A DNA stretch of 64,000 nucleotides from a bacterium (GTDB lineage: Bacteria > Bacillota > Bacilli > Lactobacillales > Streptococcaceae). This document shows, in pieces, positions 16,898-25,640 of this stretch. The notes beneath the pieces were generated by a model. It made no database searches and was not told the DNA's origin. It saw only the letters and a program-made list of their open reading frames with translations. A program made the position numbers and the translations under genes. The stretch spans positions 1 through 64,000 of the forward strand of contig CAJNDF010000002.1 in assembly GCA_905221455.1 (NCBI GenBank). Direction: 5' to 3'. Numbering within the stretch: position 1 is the stretch's first letter; each line of letters starts with the position of its first letter.

Positions 16898-17650
16898 ATG
16901 ACCATTCATATCATTATTACCATGTTGCTGTTGCTGGCTTTCTTGATCGGAAGCATTTGGTATGCAAAAAAGAAATACCAGATTAATCTAGCTGTCTTGG
17001 GTTTGGGAGCTGTTGCTTTCTTTGTATCTTCACAGATTTTAGAAAAACTGGTGCATATCTTGGTTTTACATCCTCAAAAAGACGGCAGTATTGCCCTCTT
17101 GCAAGACCACCCGCTTCTCTACATCCTCTATGGACTGGCCATGGCAGCCCTTTTTGAGGAAACTGCTCGTCTTGTTTTCTTCAAATGGTTGGAGAAAAAG
17201 AGAAGCTTGGAAAAGGCAGATGCCTTGGGCTATGGACTGGGGCATGGTGGCTTGGAATTGATTTTCCTCGGTATCACCAGTTTGATCAATCTCTACATCG
17301 TGCTTTCAGCGGTTCAAACGCAGGATCCACAGGTTATGAAATTGCTGTCTGAAAATATGTTGAAAACCATTCAGTCGCTGTCTGTTTGGCAGATTTATTT
17401 GCTTGGATTTGAACGGATTTTGGCTCTAGGATTCCAATTACTCTTGACAGTTTGGGTTTACCAAGCTGTTCGCCAGAAGAAATGGACTTATCTACTAGCG
17501 GCCTATGGCCTACATGCCTTCTTTGACCTGGCACCATCTTTAGCTCAAGTTGGCTGGTTGAGCAATCCAGTCTTGGTGGAAGTGCTCTTAGCACTTGAGC
17601 TAGTTTTGATTGCCTATGGAACCAAGGCAATCTTTTGCAAAAAATCATAA
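16898..17650 (+). CDS. YhfC-family intramembrane protease-like membrane protein
   Basis: 250 residues and about seven membrane spans. 'EETARLVFF' (about residues 87-95) and 'GLGHGGLELI' give the Glu-Glu and His motifs typical of CPBP/YhfC putative metalloproteases. The substrate is unknown. Co-transcribed with budA by spacing; a terminator follows its stop. Confidence 0.8.
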   Translation: MTIHIIITMLLLLAFLIGSIWYAKKKYQINLAVLGLGAVAFFVSSQILEKLVHILVLHPQKDGSIALLQDHPLLYILYGLAMAALFEETARLVFFKWLEKKRSLEKADALGYGLGHGGLELIFLGITSLINLYIVLSAVQTQDPQVMKLLSENMLKTIQSLSVWQIYLLGFERILALGFQLLLTVWVYQAVRQKKWTYLLAAYGLHAFFDLAPSLAQVGWLSNPVLVEVLLALELVLIAYGTKAIFCKKS

Positions 17651-17678
17651 GAAAAAGGGGGAAACCTCTTTTTCTTAT
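17648..17678 (+). terminator. Terminator after budA-yhfC
   Basis: TAAGAAAAAGGGGG / CCTCTTTTTCTTA forms a stem overlapping the stop codon, with a 5' A-run and 3' T-run. Confidence 0.75.
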
Positions 17679-17726
17679 GCAAAATCCAAACAAGGTCTTT
17701 TTATGGTCGTCAAATGGTCTTAAAAA

Positions 17727-17735
17727 TGGTATAAT
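17727..17735 (+). promoter_or_regulatory. Extended -10 promoter of murB-potABCD
   Basis: TGGTATAAT, 29 bases before the murB ATG. Confidence 0.65.
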
Positions 17736-17764
17736 GGGATGAATTTTGTAAAAGGAAGAGTGAC

Positions 17765-18670
17765 ATGTCTGTAAGAGAAAAAATGCTTGAAATCTTAGAA
17801 GGAATTGATATCCGTTTTAAGGAACCCTTGCATAGCTATAGTTATACAAAAGTAGGTGGAGAGGCTGATTATCTGGTCTTTCCACGAAATCGTTTTGAAT
17901 TGGCGCGCGTTGTGAAATTTGCCAATCAAGAAAATATCCCTTGGATGGTTCTTGGAAATGCCAGCAATATCATCGTTCGTGATGGTGGAATTCGTGGATT
18001 TGTCATCTTGTGTGACAAGCTCAATAACGTTTCAGTTGATGGCTATACCATCGAAGCAGAAGCAGGAGCCAACTTGATTGAAACAACTCGCATTGCCCTT
18101 CGTCATAGTTTGACTGGTTTTGAGTTTGCTTGTGGCATTCCTGGGAGTGTCGGTGGTGCTGTCTTTATGAATGCGGGTGCCTATGGTGGTGAGATTGCCC
18201 ACATCTTGCAGTCTTGTAAGGTCTTGACCAAGGATGGAGAAATCGAGACTCTGTCTGCCAAGGACTTGGCTTTTGGTTACCGCCATTCAGCTATTCAGGA
18301 GTCTGGTGCAGTTGTCTTGTCAGCTAAATTCGCTCTAGCTCCAGGAACCCATCAGGTTATCAAGCAAGAAATGGACCGCTTGACGCATCTACGTGAACTC
18401 AAGCAACCTTTAGAATACCCATCATGTGGTTCGGTCTTTAAGCGTCCAGTAGGGCATTTTGCAGGTCAGTTGATTTCAGAAGCTGGCTTGAAAGGCTATC
18501 GTATCGGTGGCGTAGAAGTGTCAGAAAAGCACGCAGGATTTATGATCAATGTCGCAGACGGAACGGCCAAAGACTACGAGGACTTGATTGAGTCAGTGAT
18601 TGAAAAAGTCAAGGAACACTCAGGTGTTACACTTGAGAGAGAAGTCCGTATCTTGGGTGAAAGCAAGTAG
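17765..18670 (+). CDS. murB: UDP-N-acetylenolpyruvoylglucosamine reductase
   Basis: 301 residues, the short type II MurB of Firmicutes. FAD-binding '[18 protein letters not shown]' and '[20 protein letters not shown]', and the catalytic Ser in '[11 protein letters not shown]', are present. It reduces UDP-GlcNAc-enolpyruvate to UDP-MurNAc with NADPH in peptidoglycan synthesis. It is followed without a strong terminator by the pot leader, so read-through into potABCD is likely. Confidence 0.95.
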   Translation: MSVREKMLEILEGIDIRFKEPLHSYSYTKVGGEADYLVFPRNRFELARVVKFANQENIPWMVLGNASNIIVRDGGIRGFVILCDKLNNVSVDGYTIEAEAGANLIETTRIALRHSLTGFEFACGIPGSVGGAVFMNAGAYGGEIAHILQSCKVLTKDGEIETLSAKDLAFGYRHSAIQESGAVVLSAKFALAPGTHQVIKQEMDRLTHLRELKQPLEYPSCGSVFKRPVGHFAGQLISEAGLKGYRIGGVEVSEKHAGFMINVADGTAKDYEDLIESVIEKVKEHSGVTLEREVRILGESK

Positions 18671-18829
18671 GAAGCTGTAGTTGAAAAGCTGCTGCTATGT
18701 CATGGAAAGGGGGTGAAAGCCTATCGTTAGCGAAGATGTATGCAGGTGGTTTTACACCCTGCAAGAGGTAGTGGCGGCCTGACAGAGCCCTGATCTGTTA
18801 ATCTATGAAAAAGAAGGAATTTATGCCAA
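18671..18829 (+). promoter_or_regulatory. Structured leader between murB and potA (candidate regulatory RNA)
   Basis: The 159-base gap is more G-rich than its surroundings. It holds a strong hairpin TGCAGGTG-GTTTTA-CACCCTGCA (18741-18763) and a short stem ACAGA/TCTGT near 18783-18798. GGGGGTG (18709-18715) could pair with CACCC (18755-18759), competing with the main hairpin. No terminator or promoter is evident. A metabolite- or polyamine-sensing leader is inference only. Confidence 0.4.
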
Positions 18830-19987
18830 TTGAAAAAACCAATTATCGAATTCAAAAACGTCTCTAAAGTTTTTGAAGACAGCAACACCAAGGTTCTCAA
18901 AGACATCAACTTTGAGTTGGAAGAAGGAAAATTTTACACCCTTCTAGGCGCATCTGGTTCAGGGAAATCAACTATCCTAAATATTATTGCAGGTTTACTG
19001 GATGCGACGACAGGAGATATCATGCTAGACGGTGTCCGTATCAATGACATCCCAACCAACAAGCGAGATGTCCATACGGTCTTCCAATCTTATGCTTTGT
19101 TCCCACATATGAATGTGTTTGAAAATGTTGCCTTTCCACTCCGCTTGCGTAAAATTGACAAGAAAGAAATCGAGCAGCGTGTAGCGGAAGTTCTCAAGAT
19201 GGTTCAGTTGGAAGGTTATGAAAAACGTTCTATCCGTAAACTTTCTGGAGGACAACGCCAGCGTGTGGCCATTGCCCGTGCCATCATCAACCAACCCCGT
19301 GTGGTCTTATTGGATGAACCCTTGTCAGCGCTAGACTTGAAATTGCGAACAGACATGCAGTACGAATTGCGTGAACTGCAACAACGATTGGGCATTACCT
19401 TTGTCTTTGTTACTCACGATCAGGAAGAAGCCCTTGCCATGAGTGACTGGATTTTCGTTATGAATGATGGCGAGATTGTCCAGTCTGGAACACCTGTGGA
19501 CATCTACGATGAGCCAATCAACCACTTTGTTGCTACCTTTATCGGTGAGTCAAATATCTTGCCAGGTACCATGATTGAGGACTACTTGGTTGAGTTTAAT
19601 GGTAAACGCTTTGAAGCGGTCGATGGTGGGATGAAGCCAAATGAGCCTGTCGAAGTCGTCATTCGTCCAGAGGACTTGCGCATTACCCTTCCTGAAGAAG
19701 GTAAGCTTCAAGTTAAGGTCGATACCCAGCTTTTCCGTGGGGTTCACTATGAAATCATCGCCTATGACGAACTCGGAAATGAATGGATGATCCACTCAAC
19801 TCGTAAGGCCATCGTGGGTGAGGAAATCGGTCTGGACTTTGAACCAGAAGATATCCATATCATGCGTCTCAACGAAACCGAAGAAGAGTTCGATGCCCGT
19901 ATCGAAGAATACGTGGAAATTGAAGAGCAAGAAGCAGGTCTGATCAATGCAATCGAGGAGGAAAGAGATGAAGAAAACAAGCTCTAA
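18830..19987 (+). CDS. potA: Spermidine/putrescine ABC transporter ATPase PotA
   Basis: 385 residues. Walker A 'GASGSGKST' (residues 40-48), 'LSGGQRQR', '[16 protein letters not shown]', H-loop 'VTHDQEEA', and a C-terminal TOBE regulatory region (about 240-350) with an acidic tail. Start is TTG 18830 with GAAGGA 11 bases upstream. An ATG at 18823 sits closer to the same site but opens a 14-codon frame that stops. The 3' end overlaps potB by 20 bases. It energises polyamine import with PotBC and PotD. Confidence 0.93.
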   Translation: MKKPIIEFKNVSKVFEDSNTKVLKDINFELEEGKFYTLLGASGSGKSTILNIIAGLLDATTGDIMLDGVRINDIPTNKRDVHTVFQSYALFPHMNVFENVAFPLRLRKIDKKEIEQRVAEVLKMVQLEGYEKRSIRKLSGGQRQRVAIARAIINQPRVVLLDEPLSALDLKLRTDMQYELRELQQRLGITFVFVTHDQEEALAMSDWIFVMNDGEIVQSGTPVDIYDEPINHFVATFIGESNILPGTMIEDYLVEFNGKRFEAVDGGMKPNEPVEVVIRPEDLRITLPEEGKLQVKVDTQLFRGVHYEIIAYDELGNEWMIHSTRKAIVGEEIGLDFEPEDIHIMRLNETEEEFDARIEEYVEIEEQEAGLINAIEEERDEENKL

Positions 19988-20774
19988 ACTCTTTGTAGTG
20001 CCCTACATGCTCTGGATTGCCCTCTTTGTGTTGGCTCCCTTGGTCTTGATTTTCGGTCAATCCTTTTTCAATATTGAAGGCCAGTTCAGTTTAGAAAACT
20101 ATAAATCTTACTTTGCGTCACAAAACTTGACCTACCTCAAAATGAGTTTCAACTCAGTACTTTATGCAGGGATTGTGACCTTTGTAACCCTCCTTATCAG
20201 CTATCCAACAGCCCTCTTTTTGACCCGTCTCAAGCATCGTCAACTCTGGCTCATGCTGATTATTCTGCCAACCTGGATCAATTTGCTCCTCAAGGCCTAT
20301 GCCTTTATCGGGATTTTTGGTCAAAATGGCTCTATTAACCAATTCTTGGAATTTATTGGAATCGGTTCACAACAGTTGCTCTTTACCGATTTCTCCTTTA
20401 TCTTTGTCGCAAGCTACATCGAGCTTCCCTTTATGATTTTGCCGATTTTCAATGTCTTGGATGATATGGATAACAACCTCATCAATGCCAGTTATGACCT
20501 TGGTGCGACCAAGTGGGAGACTTTCCGTCATGTTATCTTCCCTCTATCGATGAATGGAGTGAGAAGTGGGGTTCAGTCGGTCTTTATCCCAAGTTTGAGT
20601 CTCTTCATGCTGACCCGTTTGATTGGTGGAAACCGCGTTATCACTCTTGGTACAGCAATTGAGCAGAACTTCCTGACCAATGATAACTATGGAATGGGTT
20701 CAACCATCGGTGTGATCCTCATCCTGACCATGTTCATCACCATGTGGGTGACCAAGGAAAGGAGAGAACGATGA
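19968..20774 (+). CDS. potB: Spermidine/putrescine ABC transporter permease PotB
   Basis: 268 residues, six spans, coupling loop '[22 protein letters not shown]'. I chose ATG 19968, directly after GGAGGAAAG inside the potA end; a 7-residue-longer frame lacks a site. Overlaps potC by ATGA. Confidence 0.94.
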   Translation: MKKTSSKLFVVPYMLWIALFVLAPLVLIFGQSFFNIEGQFSLENYKSYFASQNLTYLKMSFNSVLYAGIVTFVTLLISYPTALFLTRLKHRQLWLMLIILPTWINLLLKAYAFIGIFGQNGSINQFLEFIGIGSQQLLFTDFSFIFVASYIELPFMILPIFNVLDDMDNNLINASYDLGATKWETFRHVIFPLSMNGVRSGVQSVFIPSLSLFMLTRLIGGNRVITLGTAIEQNFLTNDNYGMGSTIGVILILTMFITMWVTKERRER

Positions 20775-21544
20775 AAAAATTTGCTAACCTTTATCTGGGA
20801 CTGGTCTTTCTTGTCCTCTATCTTCCCATTTTTTACCTGATTGGCTATGCCTTTAATGCAGGTAACGACATGAATAGCTTTACAGGCTTTAGTTTGAGCC
20901 ATTTTAAAACCATGTTTGGCGATGGTCGTCTCATGTTGATTGTGACTCAGACCTTTTTCTTGGCCTTTCTGTCAGCTTTGATTGCGACCATTATCGGGAC
21001 TTTCGGTGCTATTTACATCTACCAGTCTCGTAAGAAATACCAAGAAGCCTTTCTTTCACTCAATAATATCCTCATGGTTGCGCCTGACGTTATGATTGGT
21101 GCCAGCTTCTTGATTCTCTTTACTCAACTCAAGTTTTCACTTGGCTTTTTGACGGTTCTATCTAGTCACGTGGCCTTCTCCATTCCTATCGTTGTCTTGA
21201 TGGTCTTGCCTCGACTCAAGGAAATGAACGGTGACATGATTCATGCGGCCTATGACCTTGGTGCCAGTCAATTTCAGATGTTCAAGGAAATCATGCTTCC
21301 TTACTTGACACCTTCTATCATTGCAGGTTATTTTATGGCCTTCACCTATTCGCTAGATGACTTTGCTGTGACCTTCTTTGTAACGGGAAATGGCTTTTCA
21401 ACCTTGTCAGTCGAGATTTATTCTCGTGCTCGTAAGGGGATTTCGCTAGAAATCAATGCCCTGTCTGCCCTTGTTTTTCTCTTTAGTATTATCCTAGTGG
21501 TTGGATATTACTTTATCTCACGTGAGAAGGAGGAGCAAGCATGA
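20771..21544 (+). CDS. potC: Spermidine/putrescine ABC transporter permease PotC
   Basis: 257 residues, six spans, coupling loop 'HAAYDLGASQFQMFKEIMLPYL'. Start ATG 20771 has GGAGAG upstream and overlaps the potB stop; it overlaps potD at its own end. It is the second half of the PotBC channel. Confidence 0.94.
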   Translation: MKKFANLYLGLVFLVLYLPIFYLIGYAFNAGNDMNSFTGFSLSHFKTMFGDGRLMLIVTQTFFLAFLSALIATIIGTFGAIYIYQSRKKYQEAFLSLNNILMVAPDVMIGASFLILFTQLKFSLGFLTVLSSHVAFSIPIVVLMVLPRLKEMNGDMIHAAYDLGASQFQMFKEIMLPYLTPSIIAGYFMAFTYSLDDFAVTFFVTGNGFSTLSVEIYSRARKGISLEINALSALVFLFSIILVVGYYFISREKEEQA

Positions 21545-22611
21545 AAAAACTCTATTCATTTTTAGCAGGAATTGTAGCGATTATCCTGGTTTTGTGGGGA
21601 ATTGCGACGCATCTAGACAGTAAAATCAATAGCCGTGATAGTCAAAAATTGGTTATCTACAACTGGGGTGACTATATCGATCCAGAACTTTTGGAGCAAT
21701 TCACAGAAGAAACAGGTATCCAAGTCCAGTATGAGACTTTTGATTCCAATGAAGCCATGTATACCAAGATCAAGCAGGGTGGAACGACCTACGATATCGC
21801 CATTCCTAGTGAATACATGATTAACAAGATGAAGGACGAAGACCTCTTGGTTCCGCTTGATTATTCAAAACTTGAAGGTCTTGAAAATATCGGGCCAGAG
21901 TTCCTCAACCAGTCCTTTGACCCAGGTAATAAATTCTCCATCCCTTACTTCTGGGGTACCTTAGGAATTGTCTACAATGAAACCATGGTCGATCAAGCGC
22001 CTGAGCACTGGGATGACCTTTGGAAGTCAGAGTATAAGAATTCTATTATGCTCTTTGACGGGGCGCGTGAGGTATTGGGACTAGGGCTTAACTCTCTTGG
22101 CTACAGCCTTAACTCTAAAAATCCACAGCAATTAGAAGAGACAGTGGACAAGCTCTACAAGCTGACTCCAAATATCAAGGCCATCGTTGCCGACGAGATG
22201 AAGGGCTATATGATTCAGAACAACGCTGCTATCGGTGTGACCTTCTCTGGTGAAGCCAGCCAAATGCTAGAAAAAAATGAAAATCTACGCTATGTGGTTC
22301 CGACCGAGGCCAGCAACCTTTGGTTTGACAATATGGTCATTCCCAAAACAGTCAAAAACCAAGACGCAGCCTATGCCTTTATCAACTTTATGTTGAAACC
22401 CGAAAATGCTCTTAAAAATGCGGAGTATATCGGTTATTCAACTCCAAACCTACCAGCTAAGGAATTGCTCCCAGAGGAGAAAAAAGAAGACAAGGCCTTC
22501 TATCCTGATGCTGAAACCATGAAACACCTAGAAGTTTATGAGAAATTTGACCATAAATGGACAGGCAAGTACAGCGACCTCTTCCTACAGTTTAAAATGT
22601 ATCGGAAGTAG
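21541..22611 (+). CDS. potD: Spermidine/putrescine-binding protein PotD
   Basis: 356 residues. The N-terminal hydrophobic segment (about 5-24) has no lipobox cysteine, so it is probably an uncleaved anchor or plain signal peptide, as in pneumococcal PotD. The body is a PotD-type solute-binding fold: 'LVIYNWGDYIDPELL', 'YDIAIPSEYMI', 'FSGEASQML', 'TEASNLWFDNMVIPK'. Captures extracellular polyamine for PotABC; last gene of the operon. Confidence 0.93.
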   Translation: MKKLYSFLAGIVAIILVLWGIATHLDSKINSRDSQKLVIYNWGDYIDPELLEQFTEETGIQVQYETFDSNEAMYTKIKQGGTTYDIAIPSEYMINKMKDEDLLVPLDYSKLEGLENIGPEFLNQSFDPGNKFSIPYFWGTLGIVYNETMVDQAPEHWDDLWKSEYKNSIMLFDGAREVLGLGLNSLGYSLNSKNPQQLEETVDKLYKLTPNIKAIVADEMKGYMIQNNAAIGVTFSGEASQMLEKNENLRYVVPTEASNLWFDNMVIPKTVKNQDAAYAFINFMLKPENALKNAEYIGYSTPNLPAKELLPEEKKEDKAFYPDAETMKHLEVYEKFDHKWTGKYSDLFLQFKMYRK

Positions 22612-22626
22612 GAGTTAGTAGTCACG

Positions 22627-22656
22627 AAACGAATCAGTTAGAGCTGGTTCGTTTTT
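22627..22656 (+). terminator. Terminator of the pot operon
   Basis: AAACGAATCAG / CTGGTTCGTTT stem (22627-22654) with one mismatch, loop TTAGAG, then T-run. Confidence 0.85.
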
Positions 22657-22674
22657 TAGAAAAAATAGAAATTA

Positions 22675-22683
22675 TGGTATAAT
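22675..22683 (+). promoter_or_regulatory. Extended -10 promoter of the methylase/helicase/GIY-YIG operon
   Basis: TGGTATAAT at 22675-22683. It implies a leader of about 185 bases before the methyltransferase ATG, long enough for attenuation. Confidence 0.6.
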
Positions 22684-22752
22684 AGTTTTAGGTTGAGAGT
22701 TATTAGTATTGTTTATAGCATCTCTGAAAATTTAATTCCAAAGGAGTTCAAA

Positions 22753-22794
22753 ATGAGTCAGACTACGCAAATGCATATATATATATATATATAA
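22753..22794 (+). CDS. Leader peptide ORF containing an (AT)9 tract
   Basis: ATG 22753 has AAAGGAG 7 bases upstream, a better site than that of many real genes here. It reads MSQTTQMHIYIYI and stops at 22792-22794, directly at the end of the (AT)9 tract (22775-22792). With one additional AT unit the frame stays open for 30 more codons, through the hairpin at 22829-22848, to a TAA at 22880-22882 that overlaps the methyltransferase ATG. With one unit fewer it stops at once. Translation is inferred, not shown. Confidence 0.4.
   Translation: MSQTTQMHIYIYI
22775..22792. repeat. (AT)9 dinucleotide microsatellite
   Basis: Nine uninterrupted AT units, directly after CAAATGC. Tracts of this kind are prone to slipped-strand length change. 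Confidence 0.85.
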
Positions 22795-22828
22795 CCTAAT
22801 AAAAAAATGCAAAAAATATAGATTGAAA

Positions 22829-22856
22829 CCTACTGAAAATCCAGTAGGCTTTTTGC
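22829..22856 (+). terminator. Terminator-like hairpin (attenuator) before the methyltransferase gene
   Basis: CCTACTG (22829-22835), loop AAAATC, CAGTAGG (22842-22848), then CTTTTTG. GCAAAAA (22809-22815) and TTTTTGC (22850-22856) can extend the structure. It lies 19 bases before the methyltransferase start and after the operon promoter. Confidence 0.6.
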
Positions 22857-22874
22857 GTTTCTTGGAGGTATCTA

Positions 22875-25640
22875 ATGGCTAAAAAGTTATTAAATATCAC
22901 TGAGATTGAGGATAGAACCAAAGTTTTAGTAGAGAATCTTAATCAATCGACATTTATTATTGATTTTGTTTCATTGTTTGACATTACTAAAACGACTATA
23001 ACAAGAGCAAGTAAAGCGGCATCTGATGATTTTATAATAAAAAATAAATTGTATTTTCGTACAGTTGAAAATCTGCCATTACTTGCTTTGACTGAGATTG
23101 ATAAGGAGTTGGAGGGGCAAGCTCGGAAATCTAGATTTATTATTACAACAGATTTTCAAGAATTATATGCAAAGGATACTCAGACAGGGCTGACTTTGGC
23201 AATTTCTTTTAATGATTTGCCAGCTCATTGTGATTTCTTCTTACCTTGGAATGGTATTGAAAAGATCGATTATGATAAGGAAAACCCTGCTGATGTAAAA
23301 GCAGCAGAGCGTTTCACCAAACTTTATGACGAACTAATTTCTATTAATCCTGAACTAGCCATCACTGAAACTGATGGTAAATCATTTAATCTATTTTTGA
23401 TTCGTGTTCTTTTTCTACTATTTGCAGAAGATACAAATATCATCTCCAAGGGAGCTTTCACAAATGTTATTAAGACGAGGACATCCGAAGATGGTTCTGA
23501 CTTAAATGAGTGTGTTAGAAAGTTATTTACTGTTTTAGATATACCTGAATTTAGTCGTCAGGATTTAGAGTCGTGGTTATTAGATTTTCCCTATGTAAAT
23601 GGTAAGCTTTTTTCAGAGCCGCATCATGACCTTATTTTCAATAAAAAAACTCGTCAATTACTCATTGAAGCAGGGGAATTGCTAAACTGGAATGAAATCA
23701 ATCCAGATATTTTGGGCTCCATGATCCAAACGGTGGCAAATGCAGAAGCAAGATCAACTTCAGGTATGCACTATACTAGCGTGCCCAATATTATGAAGGT
23801 CATCAAACCACTATTTTTAGATAATTTACGAGCAGCATTTACGGAATTAGAAGAACGAGCTGACTACTATATAGGAGGTAGTGACTTTAGCGAGGAGCAT
23901 CGCCGCAAGGAATTGCGACAACTCTTACCCAAGTTAGAAGAGTTACTTACTCGTATGGCATCTATCAAGTTTTTAGACCCTGCCTGTGGTTCTGGAAATT
24001 TCCTCATCATTACCTATAAAGAACTTCGTCGTTTAGAAATTAATATCTTAGTCAAACAGCGCGAAATTCGTGACTCCTTGAATGAAAAAGCTGTTTATCA
24101 AGGAGAATTGATTGCTGATGCATCTAAGATTTCTCTATCCCAGTTTTCAGGAATTGAATTGGATGATTTCGCTCATGAAGTGGCAAGTCTATCCTTGTAT
24201 ATAGCAGAACACCAGATGAATGTGGAAATGGAAGAAGCTCTTGCTGATGTCCATCCAAGACTATTACCCTTAAGAGAAGCTGGAAATATCGTCTGTGGGA
24301 ATGCTCTAAGAATTGACTGGGCAACTGTTTTGAATGCCAAGGCAGATGACGAAGTTTATATATTTGGGAATCCGCCGTATATAGGAAGCAGGCGACAAAC
24401 AAATGAACAAAAAATGGATATGAGTGTTCTGTTTAATAAGGTAAATGGTTATCGACAATTAGATTATATTGCAGGATGGTTTATAAAAGGTGCAAGATTT
24501 ATCAATAATTTTGTTGCAAAAGTTGCCTTTGTAACAACAAATTCTATCAATCAAGGACAACAAGTTGCTGTTTTGTGGCCAGAAATATTCAATTTAGATG
24601 TAGAAATTTCATTTGCTTATTCCTCTTTTAAATGGAATAATAGTGCAGCACATAATGCGGGTGTTACAGTAGCTATAATTGGATTATCAAGATTGAGTGG
24701 ACAAACTAAGAGATTGTTTAATCAGGATGGAGAAGTACGAGAGGCAAGTCATATCAATGCTTATCTTACTGTAGGCGAAGATATTCTAGTATCTCAGAAG
24801 AGTCGTTCCTTATCTAATTTCCCACCTATGTATTTTGGAAATCAACCCAATGATGGAGGAGGTCTCATTCTATCAGTTGAAGAATATAGAAGTATTATTG
24901 TAGAATATCCAGAGTTAGTTGACGTAATTAAGATGTTTGGTGGAGGTCAAGAATTTATAAATGGAGGATTTCGATACATTTTATGGTTGAATGAAGAAAC
25001 CTATAAAATCCATCAGCAAAATAGTTTTGTATCAAAACGTATGGATTTGGTTAAACAACATAGATTATCAAGTCAACGTGAAGCAACTAATGAGTTAGCA
25101 GTTACTCCTTGGAAATTTGGATTTTATCATGAGTTGGTAGACATTTCTATTGTTGTTCCGTGTACCTCATCAGAATCTAGAGATTATGTACCTATGGGAT
25201 TTGTAGGAGATGATACGGTCATATCTAATTCTGCCATGGTTATTTACAATGCTCCTATCTGGCTTCTTGGTATCTTAGAATCCAAAATGCACATGGTTTG
25301 GCTTCGTTCAATTGGTGGTAAATTAAAGACAGATTATCGTTATTCAGCTGGGCTAGTCTATAATACGTTTCCACTTCCAGAATTTTCAGAAGCTCGGAAA
25401 AATATGCTTGAGGAGGCTGTTTTTGAAATGCTGGATGTTCGAGAAGAAGAGGGTGGAACCTTGGCTGAGTTGTATGGTAGTGCTAATAAACCGATGAACG
25501 AACGTCTTCGTCAAGTACATGAAAAAATTGATGGTATCGTAGAACGTGCCTACCAGCAAAAGCCTTTTGAATCAGATGAAGAACGACTCAGTGTCTTATT
25601 GAATCTGTACAAAGAAATGATAGAAAAGGAAGCGAAATGA
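22875..25640 (+). CDS. MmeI-like DNA adenine methyltransferase
   Basis: 921 residues. The N-terminal ~240 residues match the MmeI N-terminal/helical spacer layout ('FLIRVLFLLFAEDTNI' near residue 174) but I see no PD-(D/E)XK nuclease triad. The methyltransferase core has motif I 'DPACGSGNF' (368-376) and motif IV NPPY (499-502), the order and catalytic tetrad of gamma-class N6-adenine enzymes. The target-recognition region should fall at about 630-850, with a helical C-terminus. Start ATG has TTGGAGG upstream. Its stop overlaps the helicase start (ATGA). Role inferred: modification and DNA recognition subunit of a three-gene restriction-like system. Confidence 0.85.
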   Translation: MAKKLLNITEIEDRTKVLVENLNQSTFIIDFVSLFDITKTTITRASKAASDDFIIKNKLYFRTVENLPLLALTEIDKELEGQARKSRFIITTDFQELYAKDTQTGLTLAISFNDLPAHCDFFLPWNGIEKIDYDKENPADVKAAERFTKLYDELISINPELAITETDGKSFNLFLIRVLFLLFAEDTNIISKGAFTNVIKTRTSEDGSDLNECVRKLFTVLDIPEFSRQDLESWLLDFPYVNGKLFSEPHHDLIFNKKTRQLLIEAGELLNWNEINPDILGSMIQTVANAEARSTSGMHYTSVPNIMKVIKPLFLDNLRAAFTELEERADYYIGGSDFSEEHRRKELRQLLPKLEELLTRMASIKFLDPACGSGNFLIITYKELRRLEINILVKQREIRDSLNEKAVYQGELIADASKISLSQFSGIELDDFAHEVASLSLYIAEHQMNVEMEEALADVHPRLLPLREAGNIVCGNALRIDWATVLNAKADDEVYIFGNPPYIGSRRQTNEQKMDMSVLFNKVNGYRQLDYIAGWFIKGARFINNFVAKVAFVTTNSINQGQQVAVLWPEIFNLDVEISFAYSSFKWNNSAAHNAGVTVAIIGLSRLSGQTKRLFNQDGEVREASHINAYLTVGEDILVSQKSRSLSNFPPMYFGNQPNDGGGLILSVEEYRSIIVEYPELVDVIKMFGGGQEFINGGFRYILWLNEETYKIHQQNSFVSKRMDLVKQHRLSSQREATNELAVTPWKFGFYHELVDISIVVPCTSSESRDYVPMGFVGDDTVISNSAMVIYNAPIWLLGILESKMHMVWLRSIGGKLKTDYRYSAGLVYNTFPLPEFSEARKNMLEEAVFEMLDVREEEGGTLAELYGSANKPMNERLRQVHEKIDGIVERAYQQKPFESDEERLSVLLNLYKEMIEKEAK

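Noticed and set aside
22753..22794. Leader ORF as a truncated remnant of an older gene rather than a regulatory leader
   Set aside because: Possible, but the strong ribosome site, the hairpin, and the exact overlap of the +1-AT frame with the downstream ATG favour a regulatory reading; kept as a hypothesis, not a firm call.
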